This document shows positions 16,903 to 25,072 of a stretch of DNA of 64,000 nucleotides, one piece after another. Origin of the DNA: an archaeon (GTDB lineage: Archaea; EX4484-52; WAPT01); NCBI GenBank assembly GCA_029258795.1, contig JAPDKB010000004.1, forward strand, positions 62,001 through 126,000, written 5' to 3'. The translations under genes and the position numbers were made by a program. How positions within the stretch are numbered: the stretch's first letter is position 1; each line of letters starts with the position of its first letter. The notes below the pieces were generated by a model. The model was given only the letters and a program-made list of their open reading frames with translations, made no database searches and was not told the origin of the DNA.

Positions 16903-17874
16903 ATGCTGAAATCCACAAAAATCGGAGATAAATTCAGTTTATTGATGGGGAAGCTATTTTGTGCGCTTCCTTTAAAACCGAACCACTATACCCTACTTTC
17001 AGTGCTCCTTGCTTTTGCAGGAATGGTTATGGTTATTGAACAACAAGTTGAAATTGCCATCCTTCTTTTCCTGTTATCCTTCTTTCTGGATGCTGTGGAT
17101 GGAGCGGTTGCAAGAGCAAAGGGTATGGCGTCCAGTTTTGGCGCTTTCATGGATGGAGTTGTAGATAGAGTGGTGGAAACTCTGTTTTTGATCTCACTTG
17201 CGTTCATGAACATAGAAACGATGCTTTTTCCATCATGGCTATGGGTAATGGTGGTGCTTGCGTCAGGCACATACATGACTTCCTTCATAAAAGCTTACTC
17301 TCACCACCGCCTCGTGCTTGAGGAAAGGGAAGCAGCCAATATGCCGGGTTTGCTTGAAAGGGCCGAGAGATGTGTGCTTTTACTTCTTGTGATGGTTCTG
17401 GCTTACTTCAATTATGGAAGGGTCGCGGGAGCGCTTTTGATGGTTGTGGCCTTGCTCGCAACCCTGACGGCTTTGCAGCGCTGCATATGTGTTTGGAGAA
17501 AAGCAGCCGGAAGCAAGCCATCAGGATTGCGCAACCTTAAGCAGGTTGTTGTGGTGAGAACTGACATAAAAATGGGCAAGGGTAAGCTTGCAGCTCAGGT
17601 TGCGCACGCATCCCTGCATGCGTTTTTAAACGCGGATGCGGAAAAAAGAAACGCATGGCTCAGCTCCGGGCAGAAAAAGGTTGTGCTCAAAGCAAGAAGC
17701 GAGGAGGAGCTCATGCAGCTTTACAAAAAGGCGAGAAGGAAAGGGTTGAATGCCGTTATGATAAGGGATGCTGGCCTAACTCAGCTTGAGAAGGGCACGA
17801 TCACTGCCATGGCAGCCGGTCCGGAGGAGGAAGAAAAGCTCGACGAGGTGTTTGGAGAGCTAAAGCTTTTATGA
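16903..17874 (+). CDS. Fusion of CDP-alcohol phosphatidyltransferase and peptidyl-tRNA hydrolase Pth2
   Basis: 323 residues in one open frame. Residues 1-190 are a membrane enzyme of the CDP-alcohol phosphatidyltransferase family: the signature DGAVAR, then eight residues, G, three, D, three, D is complete at about 66-88. It should attach a polar head group to CDP-archaeol, for instance inositol phosphate or glycerol phosphate. Residues about 208-323 are a full-length Pth2 domain (VVVVRTDIKMGKGKLAAQ, VAHASLHAF, IRDAGLTQ, GTITAMAAGP), which hydrolyses peptidyl-tRNA. A short basic linker joins them. The start at 16903 is backed by a TATA box 30 bases upstream. Such a fusion is unexpected; both halves keep their catalytic motifs. 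Confidence 0.9.
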   Translation: MLKSTKIGDKFSLLMGKLFCALPLKPNHYTLLSVLLAFAGMVMVIEQQVEIAILLFLLSFFLDAVDGAVARAKGMASSFGAFMDGVVDRVVETLFLISLAFMNIETMLFPSWLWVMVVLASGTYMTSFIKAYSHHRLVLEEREAANMPGLLERAERCVLLLLVMVLAYFNYGRVAGALLMVVALLATLTALQRCICVWRKAAGSKPSGLRNLKQVVVVRTDIKMGKGKLAAQVAHASLHAFLNADAEKRNAWLSSGQKKVVLKARSEEELMQLYKKARRKGLNAVMIRDAGLTQLEKGTITAMAAGPEEEEKLDEVFGELKLL

Positions 17875-17885
17875 GGTGGTCCGTT

Positions 17886-18203
17886 ATGTCGGAAAAGAAA
17901 GGCAAAAAGAAAAAGAAAAGGAAGAATAACTTGAGGGTGCTGGGCGTGGTTGTTGTCGTGATAGCAGTGTTGGCTTCCTTTTATCTGCTCTTCACCAAGA
18001 TAACGAAGTACAGGATGCTGGAGGAGAAGTGTAAAGCGATAGAGAGCAGTCCAGACCTCCTCTTTCCATGCAAGTGCAAACCTCAGCTCAAAAGCGTGGA
18101 GAATGAGAGTGATATTGTCTACAAGAAAACAGAACCGATGTGTATATGCACATGCGACATTGGCAATGGCACCACGGTAACCATAGAGGTCAGAGCTGCT
18201 TAG
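17886..18203 (+). CDS. Small single-pass membrane protein with exported Cys motif
   Basis: 105 residues from ATG 17886, which has GAGGTGG just upstream; an earlier ATG at 17871 overlaps the preceding stop. A very basic head (KKKKKRK) is followed by one membrane helix (residues about 20-40) and then a short exported domain with five cysteines in CKCK and CICTC spacing. The arrangement recalls the small exported Cys-rich protein at 1102. It is probably co-transcribed with the fusion gene. The family is unknown. Confidence 0.65.
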   Translation: MSEKKGKKKKKRKNNLRVLGVVVVVIAVLASFYLLFTKITKYRMLEEKCKAIESSPDLLFPCKCKPQLKSVENESDIVYKKTEPMCICTCDIGNGTTVTIEVRAA

Positions 18204-19399
18204 CTCTCACCTTCTACCACATAGTCCAAGAGCTCCCTCAAGAATGTGGTTGCGTAGGTTGATTTTCTCAGAGCAAAGCGAATTGTTAGCTTGTTCTTCC
18301 CCTCGAACATTTCATCTTTTTCAAATTTCACAAATTCGAAATCGTGAACTTTCCCAAACGCCTTTCTGTATCTTGTTGTGGTGGTGAGGTGTTTTTCCTT
18401 GCTAAAATAGAACATCTCCGGCTTTATTCCTTCCTCCTCAAGCATTTCATCCAGCATATCGTGCCATTTCTCTCTGAAAACCGGCTTGGAGTAATCATAG
18501 CCAACGATAGGCAGCTTGAGCTTCTCATCAAAATAGCCCGCTTTAACCACCTTCTCGAGCAATCTGTTGAACAGGTAGGACTGGTAGGAGTTTATCACGA
18601 AGCGCTGAAACTTCTTAGGAAGAGAGAGAAACGCAAGCCTGAAATCTCCCGTCTTGATCAGCGTTCTGAGCATTATCCTTTCATGCTCATACTTTCTTGG
18701 AATCGTTTCCAGAGCTTCCTCATAATTCCCCTTTTCGATCAGCTCCCTTGCCTTCCTCATCCTTTCATCGTGCTCCTTTTTTTTGAACGCTGTCAGGTAA
18801 AAAAGAACGCCCTCCTCAAACTTTCTCAGCACGATGTACTTACCAAAAAGATGGGTTATCTCTCTCTTCGTGCCAAACCGCTGCTCTCCATAATAATTTG
18901 GAAAATAACCTCCTGTTTTTTCGAAAAAACCATCTATGATCTCTCTAACCTCCTTCTCATCCTGCTCTATGTCCCTTACCGTTATGGTGAACCTGTTTCC
19001 CCACAGCCCGCCGAGAAAAACCTTGCCGCCATACCTTATAGGCACAACTTCAATATCCTTCAGCTCGAGATTTTCAACGGCTTCCTTCTGAACCTTATAC
19101 ATACCTATGAGCTGGGAAGTGTAAGCGTGTTTGTCTTTAAGCCCAGCAAACGTTATTCGATCCTCTTTTTTGATGCGAAGCTTCTTTCTCAAGATGGAAA
19201 CTGCCTCAAAAGTATCGTAACCCTTCTTTATCAAAACACAATGCAAAAACTTTCCCTCACTCGTTTCATCGAACTCATAATCTTTTCCTATCTCCAGTAC
19301 CTCATGTCTATGTGGCATCTCCTCCACAATGAAATCCTCGTACTTCGCTTTTATCCTTCCCTTTATCTTTTTGCCATCGTAAAGTGTGCAAAAATGCAT
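18200..19399 (-). CDS. truD: tRNA pseudouridine(13) synthase
   Basis: Isomerises uridine 13 in tRNA. 399 residues from ATG 19399; a TATATATA tract ends about 14-22 bases upstream, so the mRNA is probably leaderless, and longer in-frame starts would lie in the promoter. The catalytic motif FAGLKDKHAYTSQ holds the active-site Asp near residue 83. NYYGEQRFG near 170 and the TRUD-insert region follow, as in the archaeal family. Upstream on the same strand is the NOG1-type GTPase; both relate to RNA and ribosome function. Confidence 0.93.
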   Translation of the reverse strand: MHFCTLYDGKKIKGRIKAKYEDFIVEEMPHRHEVLEIGKDYEFDETSEGKFLHCVLIKKGYDTFEAVSILRKKLRIKKEDRITFAGLKDKHAYTSQLIGMYKVQKEAVENLELKDIEVVPIRYGGKVFLGGLWGNRFTITVRDIEQDEKEVREIIDGFFEKTGGYFPNYYGEQRFGTKREITHLFGKYIVLRKFEEGVLFYLTAFKKKEHDERMRKARELIEKGNYEEALETIPRKYEHERIMLRTLIKTGDFRLAFLSLPKKFQRFVINSYQSYLFNRLLEKVVKAGYFDEKLKLPIVGYDYSKPVFREKWHDMLDEMLEEEGIKPEMFYFSKEKHLTTTTRYRKAFGKVHDFEFVKFEKDEMFEGKNKLTIRFALRKSTYATTFLRELLDYVVEGES

Positions 19400-19459
19400 G
19401 TTAAACACCGAAAGATATATATAGGTGTGAGAGACATAATAATTAGATTCTACCAAATC

Positions 19460-20512
19460 TCATGGTTTTATCTCCCTTACTGGGATGTGGCCGTGCCTCC
19501 TCCTTCGAGGGGAGGCACGGTTTTTCATCTCCACCCTCAAAAATTTAATGAGTTCTTCTATACTCTTCTCATCCTCGCTTGATGTTTCTAGCCATCTCAA
19601 TCCAAGCTTCTCCAGTTCATCTCTGAGCTTTCTCAGTTTTTCTTCATCCTGACAGAGGTCCATTTTGTTTATGCAGCAAACTATTCGGAGGTTTGGGAAA
19701 AGGGACATAAGCCTCTTCAACAACCCGATCTGCTTCTCAATATCATAACCACAGGTTTCGCTAACATCAAAAACATAAAGCATGAGCGATGGTAAAGTTG
19801 AGATGGCGGTTATGGCTTTCCTCTCGATTCCTTTCATCTTCGAAGGATCCCTGTCCAGAATACCCGGCGTATCTATCAGCTGAAGCTCGTTATCGAGATA
19901 ACCCACCATGAGCTTTTTGGTCGTGAAGGGATAATCCGCTATTTGTGGCTGCGCACCCGTAACCTTTCTAAGCAACGTGCTCTTCCCGACGTTAGGATAA
20001 CCCGCTATTATAATTGTGGGCATGTCCTTGAGCGAGGGGAATTCAGCGGTGAGCTTTTTGAATTGGATTAAAGTGTGGAAAGCATCCCTCCTCTTCTTTA
20101 TGAGGGAACTCACCCTGCCATAAAAAGCCCTCCTGACGTTCTTTACTCTTTTGATTGAGTTCTCACCCTTTATCTTGTTCGCATAATCAAGTTCGAGCTC
20201 TCTCACCTTCTTCGATATCCAGTTGAGTGTTGCCAGAGCTTTCTTCACATCATCAACAGGCATGGAGATCTCAATCAACTTCCTGTAGAATTCAGGAACC
20301 TCATCCAGGTTGGGCACGCTTCGGATTATTTCTTTTATGTTGTCCCTTATAACATTCGAAACGGTGCTTATCTTCTGCATTTCGAGAAGTTTCTCCCTCA
20401 TAACTTTGTCCTTCACATGAGGGTCTCGACTAACCTTACTGGCTTTTCTGAAAGCTTTGTCCACCAGCTCCTCATGCGTCGGGATATGTTTCATGTTTTT
20501 AAAGGGGTTCAT
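19460..20512 (-). CDS. NOG1-family ribosome-assembly GTPase
   Basis: 350 residues from ATG 20512, chosen because GAAGGAGAAATAAAGGGC precedes it and the N-terminus MNPFKNMKHIPT matches the family. The N-terminal 150 residues are the helical NOG1 bundle. The G domain has G1 GYPNVGKST, G2/G3 TTKKLMVGYL and DTPGILDRDP, and G4 NKMD. This is an Obg-superfamily GTPase acting in large-subunit maturation. The C-terminal tail is short and basic (SPRRRRHGH), and the DNA encoding it forms a perfect 10-bp hairpin. It is divergent from the small HTH gene at 20565. Confidence 0.92.
   Translation of the reverse strand: MNPFKNMKHIPTHEELVDKAFRKASKVSRDPHVKDKVMREKLLEMQKISTVSNVIRDNIKEIIRSVPNLDEVPEFYRKLIEISMPVDDVKKALATLNWISKKVRELELDYANKIKGENSIKRVKNVRRAFYGRVSSLIKKRRDAFHTLIQFKKLTAEFPSLKDMPTIIIAGYPNVGKSTLLRKVTGAQPQIADYPFTTKKLMVGYLDNELQLIDTPGILDRDPSKMKGIERKAITAISTLPSLMLYVFDVSETCGYDIEKQIGLLKRLMSLFPNLRIVCCINKMDLCQDEEKLRKLRDELEKLGLRWLETSSEDEKSIEELIKFLRVEMKNRASPRRRRHGHIPVREIKP
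19491..19520. other. GC-rich hairpin inside the end of the NOG1 gene
   Basis: CCGTGCCTCC (19491-19500) pairs perfectly with GGAGGCACGG (19511-19520), and the loop can add CCT/AGG. On the plus strand it is followed by TTTTTC, so it has the shape of an intrinsic terminator for antisense transcription. On the coding strand it lies 30 bases before the NOG1 stop. It could simply reflect Arg-rich coding. Confidence 0.45.
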
Positions 20513-20564
20513 GCCCTTTATTTCTCCTTCAAATTTAAAAAGTGAAGAAGCGAAAACTGAAGGT

Positions 20565-20852
20565 ATGGAAGACCAGACCAGAAAGTTGTCCAAGAGGGAG
20601 GTCGAACACACAAGGAAAGTGATCGAGGTGCTGAGAGAACATCCTTACGGGTTGTGGATAAGAGAGATAGCGAGAAGAACCGGGCTCCACATGGAACAGG
20701 TCAGAAGGGTGATAACATCTTACCCTCAGCTCTTTGAAGAGTATGCGGACTTCACATCTTACGGCATAAACCTCAAGATTGTGAGGTTGAAAAGAAAGAT
20801 CTCCACAAAAAATTTGGAAAAGCTCCTGCTCATGTTCAAGGAAGAAAGCTAG
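20565..20852 (+). CDS. Small winged-helix DNA-binding protein
   Basis: 95 residues from ATG 20565. The HTH is in the segment HPYGLWIREIARRTGLHMEQVRRVI near residues 24-48. A paralogue sits at 33584-33802 (HPEGLWVMEIARLTRIPKSTVHRYI), giving a two-member family in this window. It is divergent from NOG1, with 52 bases between starts, and its 3' end overlaps the convergent DHH gene by 17 bases. It is a probable transcription factor; the target is unknown. Confidence 0.8.
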   Translation: MEDQTRKLSKREVEHTRKVIEVLREHPYGLWIREIARRTGLHMEQVRRVITSYPQLFEEYADFTSYGINLKIVRLKRKISTKNLEKLLLMFKEES

Positions 20853-21957
20853 ATTCATCCTCAAACTCCATGAGTTTCTTGTGCTCCTCCTCTATTATTT
20901 TCCTCAGCTCCTCAAGTCCTACGGATTGCTTCGGTATTCTGGCTCCTGCCGCAGGTATGTGTCCACCACCCTCTCCTGCCTTAACTCGCTTCACAACATT
21001 TTTGGCCAGAACGTTCATGCCAACCACCCTATCCTGCCTCCTGAAGCTGAGATGGTAGTGAGTTTTGTCTTCCCATATCACAACCAGCGTCTTATCAGGA
21101 AACATGTTTTTTGAGAGGGTGTTAGCTACTATCGATTTCATGTTGTACTTGGTGGGAATAATAATTATTGCTAACCCATCTTTATCATCATAGCACTCTT
21201 TCTTTACACTCTCAATCACTTTCTCATATTCCTTCTCCATATCCTCAACCGCCTTAACAATCTCACTCTTCAAAAATTCCTGCATGCTATTACATCCATT
21301 TAACACGTGCAGAGCTCTCTCCACAACATCATATCCCTTTGCCCTGCAGAACTCTATTATTCGAGCGGCCATCTCAATGTTCTCCCTTTCCACCATCCAC
21401 TTACCACACACATCCCTTATGAAGTCGAACCAGAAATCGTCAGCGGAATCACCCACAACTCCTATGGCTGCCACCCAGTCCCACCTTTCCATATCTTTGT
21501 TCCACTCCTTCAATATGTCGTAGCTCAACTTTGAAGCAGGGTACTTGTCTCCGTTCGCAAAGCCCAAATGGCAGGAGTTTATGTAAGTTATGTTTCCTTC
21601 TTCCCTTTTGAGCAAGCCAGTGCTAACATGATGATCCACAATCAACACCCCATCACAGAGAGATGCGAGTTTTCTTACAGCTTCAACATCATTTTCAACA
21701 TTCAAATCAACTATGATCACTTTGTTGTATTTTTTACCCTTCACCATTTTCAGGGTTTCATCCGTTATGGTGACATGTGGTCCCTGGTTGAGAACATGGA
21801 TTGTGTTAGGATGGCGTTTCTCAAGCGCCTTGATGAAAAGGACGGCAGAGCATACTCCATCGGGATCGGGATGATATATTATGAGAACTTTGTCGTTTTT
21901 TTTGATTCCTTTTAGAAATGCATGTGCTGCCTTCAACACATCATCTTTGAGCTTCAT
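20836..21957 (-). CDS. DHH-family phosphoesterase (RecJ/NrnA-like)
   Basis: 373 residues. Motif I is IIYHPDPDGVCSA near residue 25, followed by VIIVDLN near 80, the DHH motif LIVDHHVS near 107 and WDWVAAIGVVGDSADD near 165. The C-terminal DHHA1 segment ends with GGGHIPAAGARIP near 335. The DHH-DHHA1 order fits archaeal RecJ-like single-strand exonucleases or nano-RNases. It overlaps the metallo-beta-lactamase gene upstream by 17 bases and begins a tight minus-strand block with acdA. The substrate cannot be settled from sequence. Confidence 0.87.
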   Translation of the reverse strand: MKLKDDVLKAAHAFLKGIKKNDKVLIIYHPDPDGVCSAVLFIKALEKRHPNTIHVLNQGPHVTITDETLKMVKGKKYNKVIIVDLNVENDVEAVRKLASLCDGVLIVDHHVSTGLLKREEGNITYINSCHLGFANGDKYPASKLSYDILKEWNKDMERWDWVAAIGVVGDSADDFWFDFIRDVCGKWMVERENIEMAARIIEFCRAKGYDVVERALHVLNGCNSMQEFLKSEIVKAVEDMEKEYEKVIESVKKECYDDKDGLAIIIIPTKYNMKSIVANTLSKNMFPDKTLVVIWEDKTHYHLSFRRQDRVVGMNVLAKNVVKRVKAGEGGGHIPAAGARIPKQSVGLEELRKIIEEEHKKLMEFEDESSFLP

Positions 21958-22597
21958 AGGCTTTCACGCTTTCCATGACTTTTTCCTTCGCATTTCTTTT
22001 TATTATCCTGCCATGTCCCGGCAACAGTATTTCAAAATCAAGATTTAAAATTCTTGAGAGGGAGTTGAGCATGGCTTTATCATCCCCACCCATCAAATCA
22101 GTTCTTCCTATCGAATGGTGGAAGAGCGTATCCCCACTTATCAGAATTTTCTTGTTGGGCTCATAAAGACATATGCTGCCCGGCGTATGCCCGGGTGTGT
22201 GCAAAACCCTGAATTTGTGGTCGGATGTTTTGATCCAGTCCCCATCATGCAAAATGAAATCCACATCATCTCTCTTAAGCTCACCACCGAAAAAATGATA
22301 GTATGTAGCCTTTTTATTTTCTTTCAGAAGCTCGGCATCATTTTCGTGCATTCCCACAAGAGCTTTTTCAAAAATGAAGTTCCCACCTATATGATCGAAG
22401 TGAAGGTGAGTATTGATGACCCTTTCTATTACCTTAACCTCCACACCCGCTTTTTCCATCAGTTTGAGGAGTTGCGTTGGCAGCAGGCCTGTGGTGGTAT
22501 CCACGACCATCTCGTTATCCACCACATAAACGTTGCTTTCCAGCTTGCCCATGTACACAAGTATTACACCATCAGTAACTTCCTCGACCTTCATCAT
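21941..22597 (-). CDS. Metallo-beta-lactamase fold hydrolase
   Basis: 218 residues. The metal-binding motif THLHFDHIGG is near residues 64-73, HTPGHTPGS near 136, SGDTLFHHSIGR near 160 and the final PGHGR near 195. Together these complete the dinuclear zinc site of the glyoxalase II-like subgroup. The substrate may be a thioester or another small ester; this is not readable. It overlaps acdA by 4 bases upstream and the DHH gene by 17 bases downstream, so the three are almost certainly one operon. Confidence 0.85.
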   Translation of the reverse strand: MMKVEEVTDGVILVYMGKLESNVYVVDNEMVVDTTTGLLPTQLLKLMEKAGVEVKVIERVINTHLHFDHIGGNFIFEKALVGMHENDAELLKENKKATYYHFFGGELKRDDVDFILHDGDWIKTSDHKFRVLHTPGHTPGSICLYEPNKKILISGDTLFHHSIGRTDLMGGDDKAMLNSLSRILNLDFEILLPGHGRIIKRNAKEKVMESVKAYEAQR

Positions 22598-23961
22598 TTA
22601 GATCTCCTCGAATAATCCACCAGCACCTTCAAAGCTTTCACAGCCCTCTCCGGAGTTGGATAGGCAGGAATGCCCTGCTTTTCAAAGCTTTTGAGAAGCA
22701 GCTTTGTGTACTCTCCACCAGATGAGCACACTATCATTGGTTTTTCTGTCTTCGCGTTTGCCTCAGCCAAAACATCCATGATTTCCGAACTTAATGGTGC
22801 TAATTGGAAAAGAGTAATTACGATAATCGCACCAACATTTTTATCATTCGAAACAATTTCCAGTGCTTGCGCATATCTCTCAGCTGTTGCATCGCCTATA
22901 AGGTCGAGAGGGTTGTGTACTGAAGCATAGCTGGGCAGGATCTCGCTTAGCTGTTTGGCTGTTTTTTCCTCAAACTCCGCAATCTTCAAGCCATTCTTCA
23001 CGCACAGGTCTGCTGTTATCACACCCATGCCTCCGCCGTTTGTTATTATGGCAACACTATCATTTTCAGCCCTCTTCTCAGTAGCCAGAATTCTGGCATA
23101 ATCAAACATCTGTTCTATGTTCTCAGCTTCTATGGCATTGCACTGCCTCAGCACACCTCTGAAAACCTCGTAACTACCAGCCATGCTGCCCGTGTGGGAT
23201 GCGGCAGCTTTTTTCCCAGCTTCACACTTACCCGCTTTGAATATCACCACCGGCTTTTTCTTTGTGGCTTTCTTTAGAGCATTCATGAATTTCCTTCCGT
23301 CTTCCACACCCTCTATATAACCGACTATAACCTTCGTTTCTTTGTCCTTAGCAAGATATTCCAATATTTCGCTTTCCCTCACATCCACACCATTACCATA
23401 ACTCACGAACTTGCTCACACCCACACCTTCTTCAGCCATCCAGTCGAGAATCACTAACCCGAAAGCCCCGCTCTGGGAGAAGAAGCTTATCTTGCCATCG
23501 TTGGGCTTTTTCATCTTGTAAGGTGGGATGAAAAGCGTATCCACCCCGCTTGATGGGCAGTAAACTCCGATGCAGTTAGGGCCAACAACACGTGTTGTTT
23601 TCCCTTCCTCAATTATTCTTTTCAGCTCTTCCTCCCTTCTGATGCCCTCTCCTCCTATCTCCCTGAAACCTGAAGTTATGATGATAATGCCTTTAACCTT
23701 TTTCTTGACACAATCCTCCACAACCTTATTCACGAATTCCGGCTTAACACAGATTATGGCGAGATCAACATCTTCCTTTATCTGTATGATGCGTTGATAG
23801 CATTTATGGCCCAGAATTTCATCGGCATTTGGGTTCACGGGATAGACCTTCCCCTTAAAACTGCTTATGAGATTCCTGAAAATAACATTTCCCACCTTTT
23901 CAGGATTTTTGGAAGCTCCAACAACCGCTATGCTTTTTGGTTTGAAGAAAGCTGAAAGCAT
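22594..23961 (-). CDS. acdA: Acyl-CoA synthetase (ADP-forming), alpha subunit
   Basis: 455 residues. The N-terminal CoA-binding Rossmann domain has VVGASKNPEKVGN near 14 and YPVNP. Succinyl-CoA ligase-like domains follow with VGPNCIGVY, FFSQSGAFG and the catalytic-histidine region AASHTGSMAGS near 258. The enzyme converts acetyl- or acyl-CoA, ADP and phosphate to acid, CoA and ATP, a main energy-yielding step in fermenting archaea. The ATP-grasp beta subunit is not adjacent but at 32926-33576. An AT-rich region upstream of the ATG contains CTTTATATG, a likely TATA box. Confidence 0.92.
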   Translation of the reverse strand: MLSAFFKPKSIAVVGASKNPEKVGNVIFRNLISSFKGKVYPVNPNADEILGHKCYQRIIQIKEDVDLAIICVKPEFVNKVVEDCVKKKVKGIIIITSGFREIGGEGIRREEELKRIIEEGKTTRVVGPNCIGVYCPSSGVDTLFIPPYKMKKPNDGKISFFSQSGAFGLVILDWMAEEGVGVSKFVSYGNGVDVRESEILEYLAKDKETKVIVGYIEGVEDGRKFMNALKKATKKKPVVIFKAGKCEAGKKAAASHTGSMAGSYEVFRGVLRQCNAIEAENIEQMFDYARILATEKRAENDSVAIITNGGGMGVITADLCVKNGLKIAEFEEKTAKQLSEILPSYASVHNPLDLIGDATAERYAQALEIVSNDKNVGAIIVITLFQLAPLSSEIMDVLAEANAKTEKPMIVCSSGGEYTKLLLKSFEKQGIPAYPTPERAVKALKVLVDYSRRSK

Positions 23962-24003
23962 GAAAAGAATTCTCGCATCACATCTTTATATGGTTTCTGT
24001 TAA

Positions 24004-24019
24004 ATGGGATAAATTTCCC
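24004..24019. repeat. GGGAAATTTATCCCAT 3'-end motif (minus-strand reading)
   Basis: Reads GGGAAATTTATCCCAT on the minus strand, 24-39 bases beyond the stop of the 24043 gene and after a T-rich tract. It is identical over 16 bases to the copy at 27959-27974, which also follows a stop codon and T-rich DNA. Confidence 0.6.
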
Positions 24020-24042
24020 AAAAATGAGAAAAAATAGAAAAA

Positions 24043-24366
24043 TTAGGAAGAACGCAGGCTTGCTACGTAGAGAAATAGTGTCACCATCCCAGCAGCAATG
24101 GATCCTAAGGAAATGGGATCAAACTTTGGTTCAGGTAGTGCTCTGCTCAGCAGCATCAGCGCGATCATAAGGATCAGTGCTATCACAAACGCTGCATCTC
24201 TCGAAGCGTAGAGCACGAAACCACCTAGAATCGCGGCAATAACGATAGTGCTAACCAGCAAGTACAGCAAGAACTCTGCGGAAACTGTTGTTTCGCCACT
24301 TGCCAGTATTTGTCCCAGCCCGAGTATGGTGCTTACTACGAAGCTCACCGATATCGCGGCGAGCAA
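24043..24366 (-). CDS. Small multi-spanning membrane protein
   Basis: 108 codons from TTG 24366, with four hydrophobic helices and little else. A strong ribosome site (AGGAGGTG, 24436-24443) stands before an ATG at 24429 in the same frame. That frame reads a 20-residue hydrophilic leader ending EKRRAV, meets TGA at 24367-24369, and continues directly into this ORF. So either the gene starts at the poor TTG after a coupled leader peptide, or the TGA is a recent nonsense mutation, a sequencing error or a recoded codon. The family is not recognised. Confidence 0.6.
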   Translation of the reverse strand: MLAAISVSFVVSTILGLGQILASGETTVSAEFLLYLLVSTIVIAAILGGFVLYASRDAAFVIALILMIALMLLSRALPEPKFDPISLGSIAAGMVTLFLYVASLRSS

Positions 24367-24429
24367 TCATACAGCTCTTCTCTTCTCACCATCACTTTCC
24401 CACACATTCCCTCTACCTTCTCCATTCAT
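24367..24429 (-). other. In-frame leader ORF ending in TGA before the membrane protein
   Basis: ATG 24429 with a near-perfect Shine-Dalgarno sequence (AGGAGGTGAAATAG) opens 20 codons and stops at TGA 24367. The next codon starts the membrane-protein ORF in the same frame. The basic end KRRAV directly before a hydrophobic helix looks like a normal cytoplasmic N-terminus of that membrane protein. Confidence 0.55.
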
Positions 24430-24462
24430 CTATTTCACCTCCTTTTCAGAAACCGAACCGCG

Positions 24463-24496
24463 GAGCCGGGAGGGACTTGCACCCTCGGACCGGCTC
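24463..24496 (-). ncRNA. tRNA-like minihelix (acceptor-like stem plus T-arm-like hairpin)
   Basis: Minus-strand GAGCCGG (24496-24490) pairs with CCGGCTC (24469-24463). Between them is GAGGG TGCAAGT CCCTC, a T-arm look-alike, with only TCC as spacer. It looks like the acceptor and T arm of a tRNA with the D and anticodon arms removed. The loop has G where the conserved second T of TTC should be, and the acceptor lacks CCA. It sits just upstream of the ribosome site of the 24043 gene. It may be a tRNA remnant, a leader structure or a terminator of the upstream gene. Confidence 0.4.
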
Positions 24497-24523
24497 ATAA
24501 AGCATAGAGAAAAAATTAGTGAT

Positions 24524-24901
24524 TTAGTCCGATGCTTCTTCAATCTCTATTATGTTCTCGAACCATGAGAATATTGGAACTCTCCATCCGCACGTCTTGA
24601 TGTTGTAGTGTTTACCTACTTCTATCTCTGAGTATATGTCAGCGGAATTGAACTTTTTCACCCACCAGTTATCCACGTTTGTCAGCGTAATTCTTTCACC
24701 ATTTTTTGTTTCTATCACTATCATGAAGTTATCGTGGTCGTAGTATCTCTTCACGTATTTGTCGATCACAGTTACATCATGGTACTCATGTATGCTAATG
24801 CATTGTATTCCGTCCCATATGAGTTTCGGTCCCACGTACAATACGATACCTATCGCAGCTAGAACCAATACGAAAGCAACTACTTCCTTATAATCTTCCA
24901 A
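24524..24901 (-). CDS. Single-pass membrane protein, unknown
   Basis: 126 residues if started at TTG 24901, which follows GGAGGTGATAGG at good spacing; an in-frame ATG at 24961 adds 20 residues but lacks such a site. One membrane helix (residues about 8-28) is followed by a beta-rich, Trp- and Tyr-rich exported or cytoplasmic domain with three cysteines. Gene order and strand suggest it and the 24043 membrane protein form an accessory pair. No family is recognised. It is richer in AT than the neighbouring core genes. Confidence 0.65.
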   Translation of the reverse strand: MEDYKEVVAFVLVLAAIGIVLYVGPKLIWDGIQCISIHEYHDVTVIDKYVKRYYDHDNFMIVIETKNGERITLTNVDNWWVKKFNSADIYSEIEVGKHYNIKTCGWRVPIFSWFENIIEIEEASD

Positions 24902-25072
24902 CCTATCACCTCCATTAAGAACTAAACAATCAATCCCATTCATCTCAACGTCTCGATTCATAGAAGCGAGCTTTTTTCAATAGTTATCACTATTTTGAGG
25001 TAAAAATTTTTAAATATATCTCGAAAGATTTCTGTCCCAACTTGTCCCAGCTTTTCAGAATGTTCTCTATTC

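Noticed and set aside
19491-19520. Transcription terminator of the NOG1 gene
   Set aside because: The hairpin lies before the stop codon and the T run is on the opposite strand, so it cannot end the NOG1 transcript in the usual way.
18344-19582. Plus-strand ORF of 412 codons opposite truD
   Set aside because: The minus frame is clear TruD with its catalytic motif; the plus ORF is an antisense shadow spanning into nog1.
24367-24369. Selenocysteine codon
   Set aside because: TGA serves as a normal stop in many genes here. No SECIS element could be recognised and the protein is not a known selenoprotein. Mutation or a coupled leader is simpler.
24463-24496. Functional tRNA or split tRNA 3' half
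   Set aside because: The T loop reads TGCAAGT, without the conserved TTC. There is no CCA, and no matching 5' half was found in the window. Kept only as a tRNA-like element.
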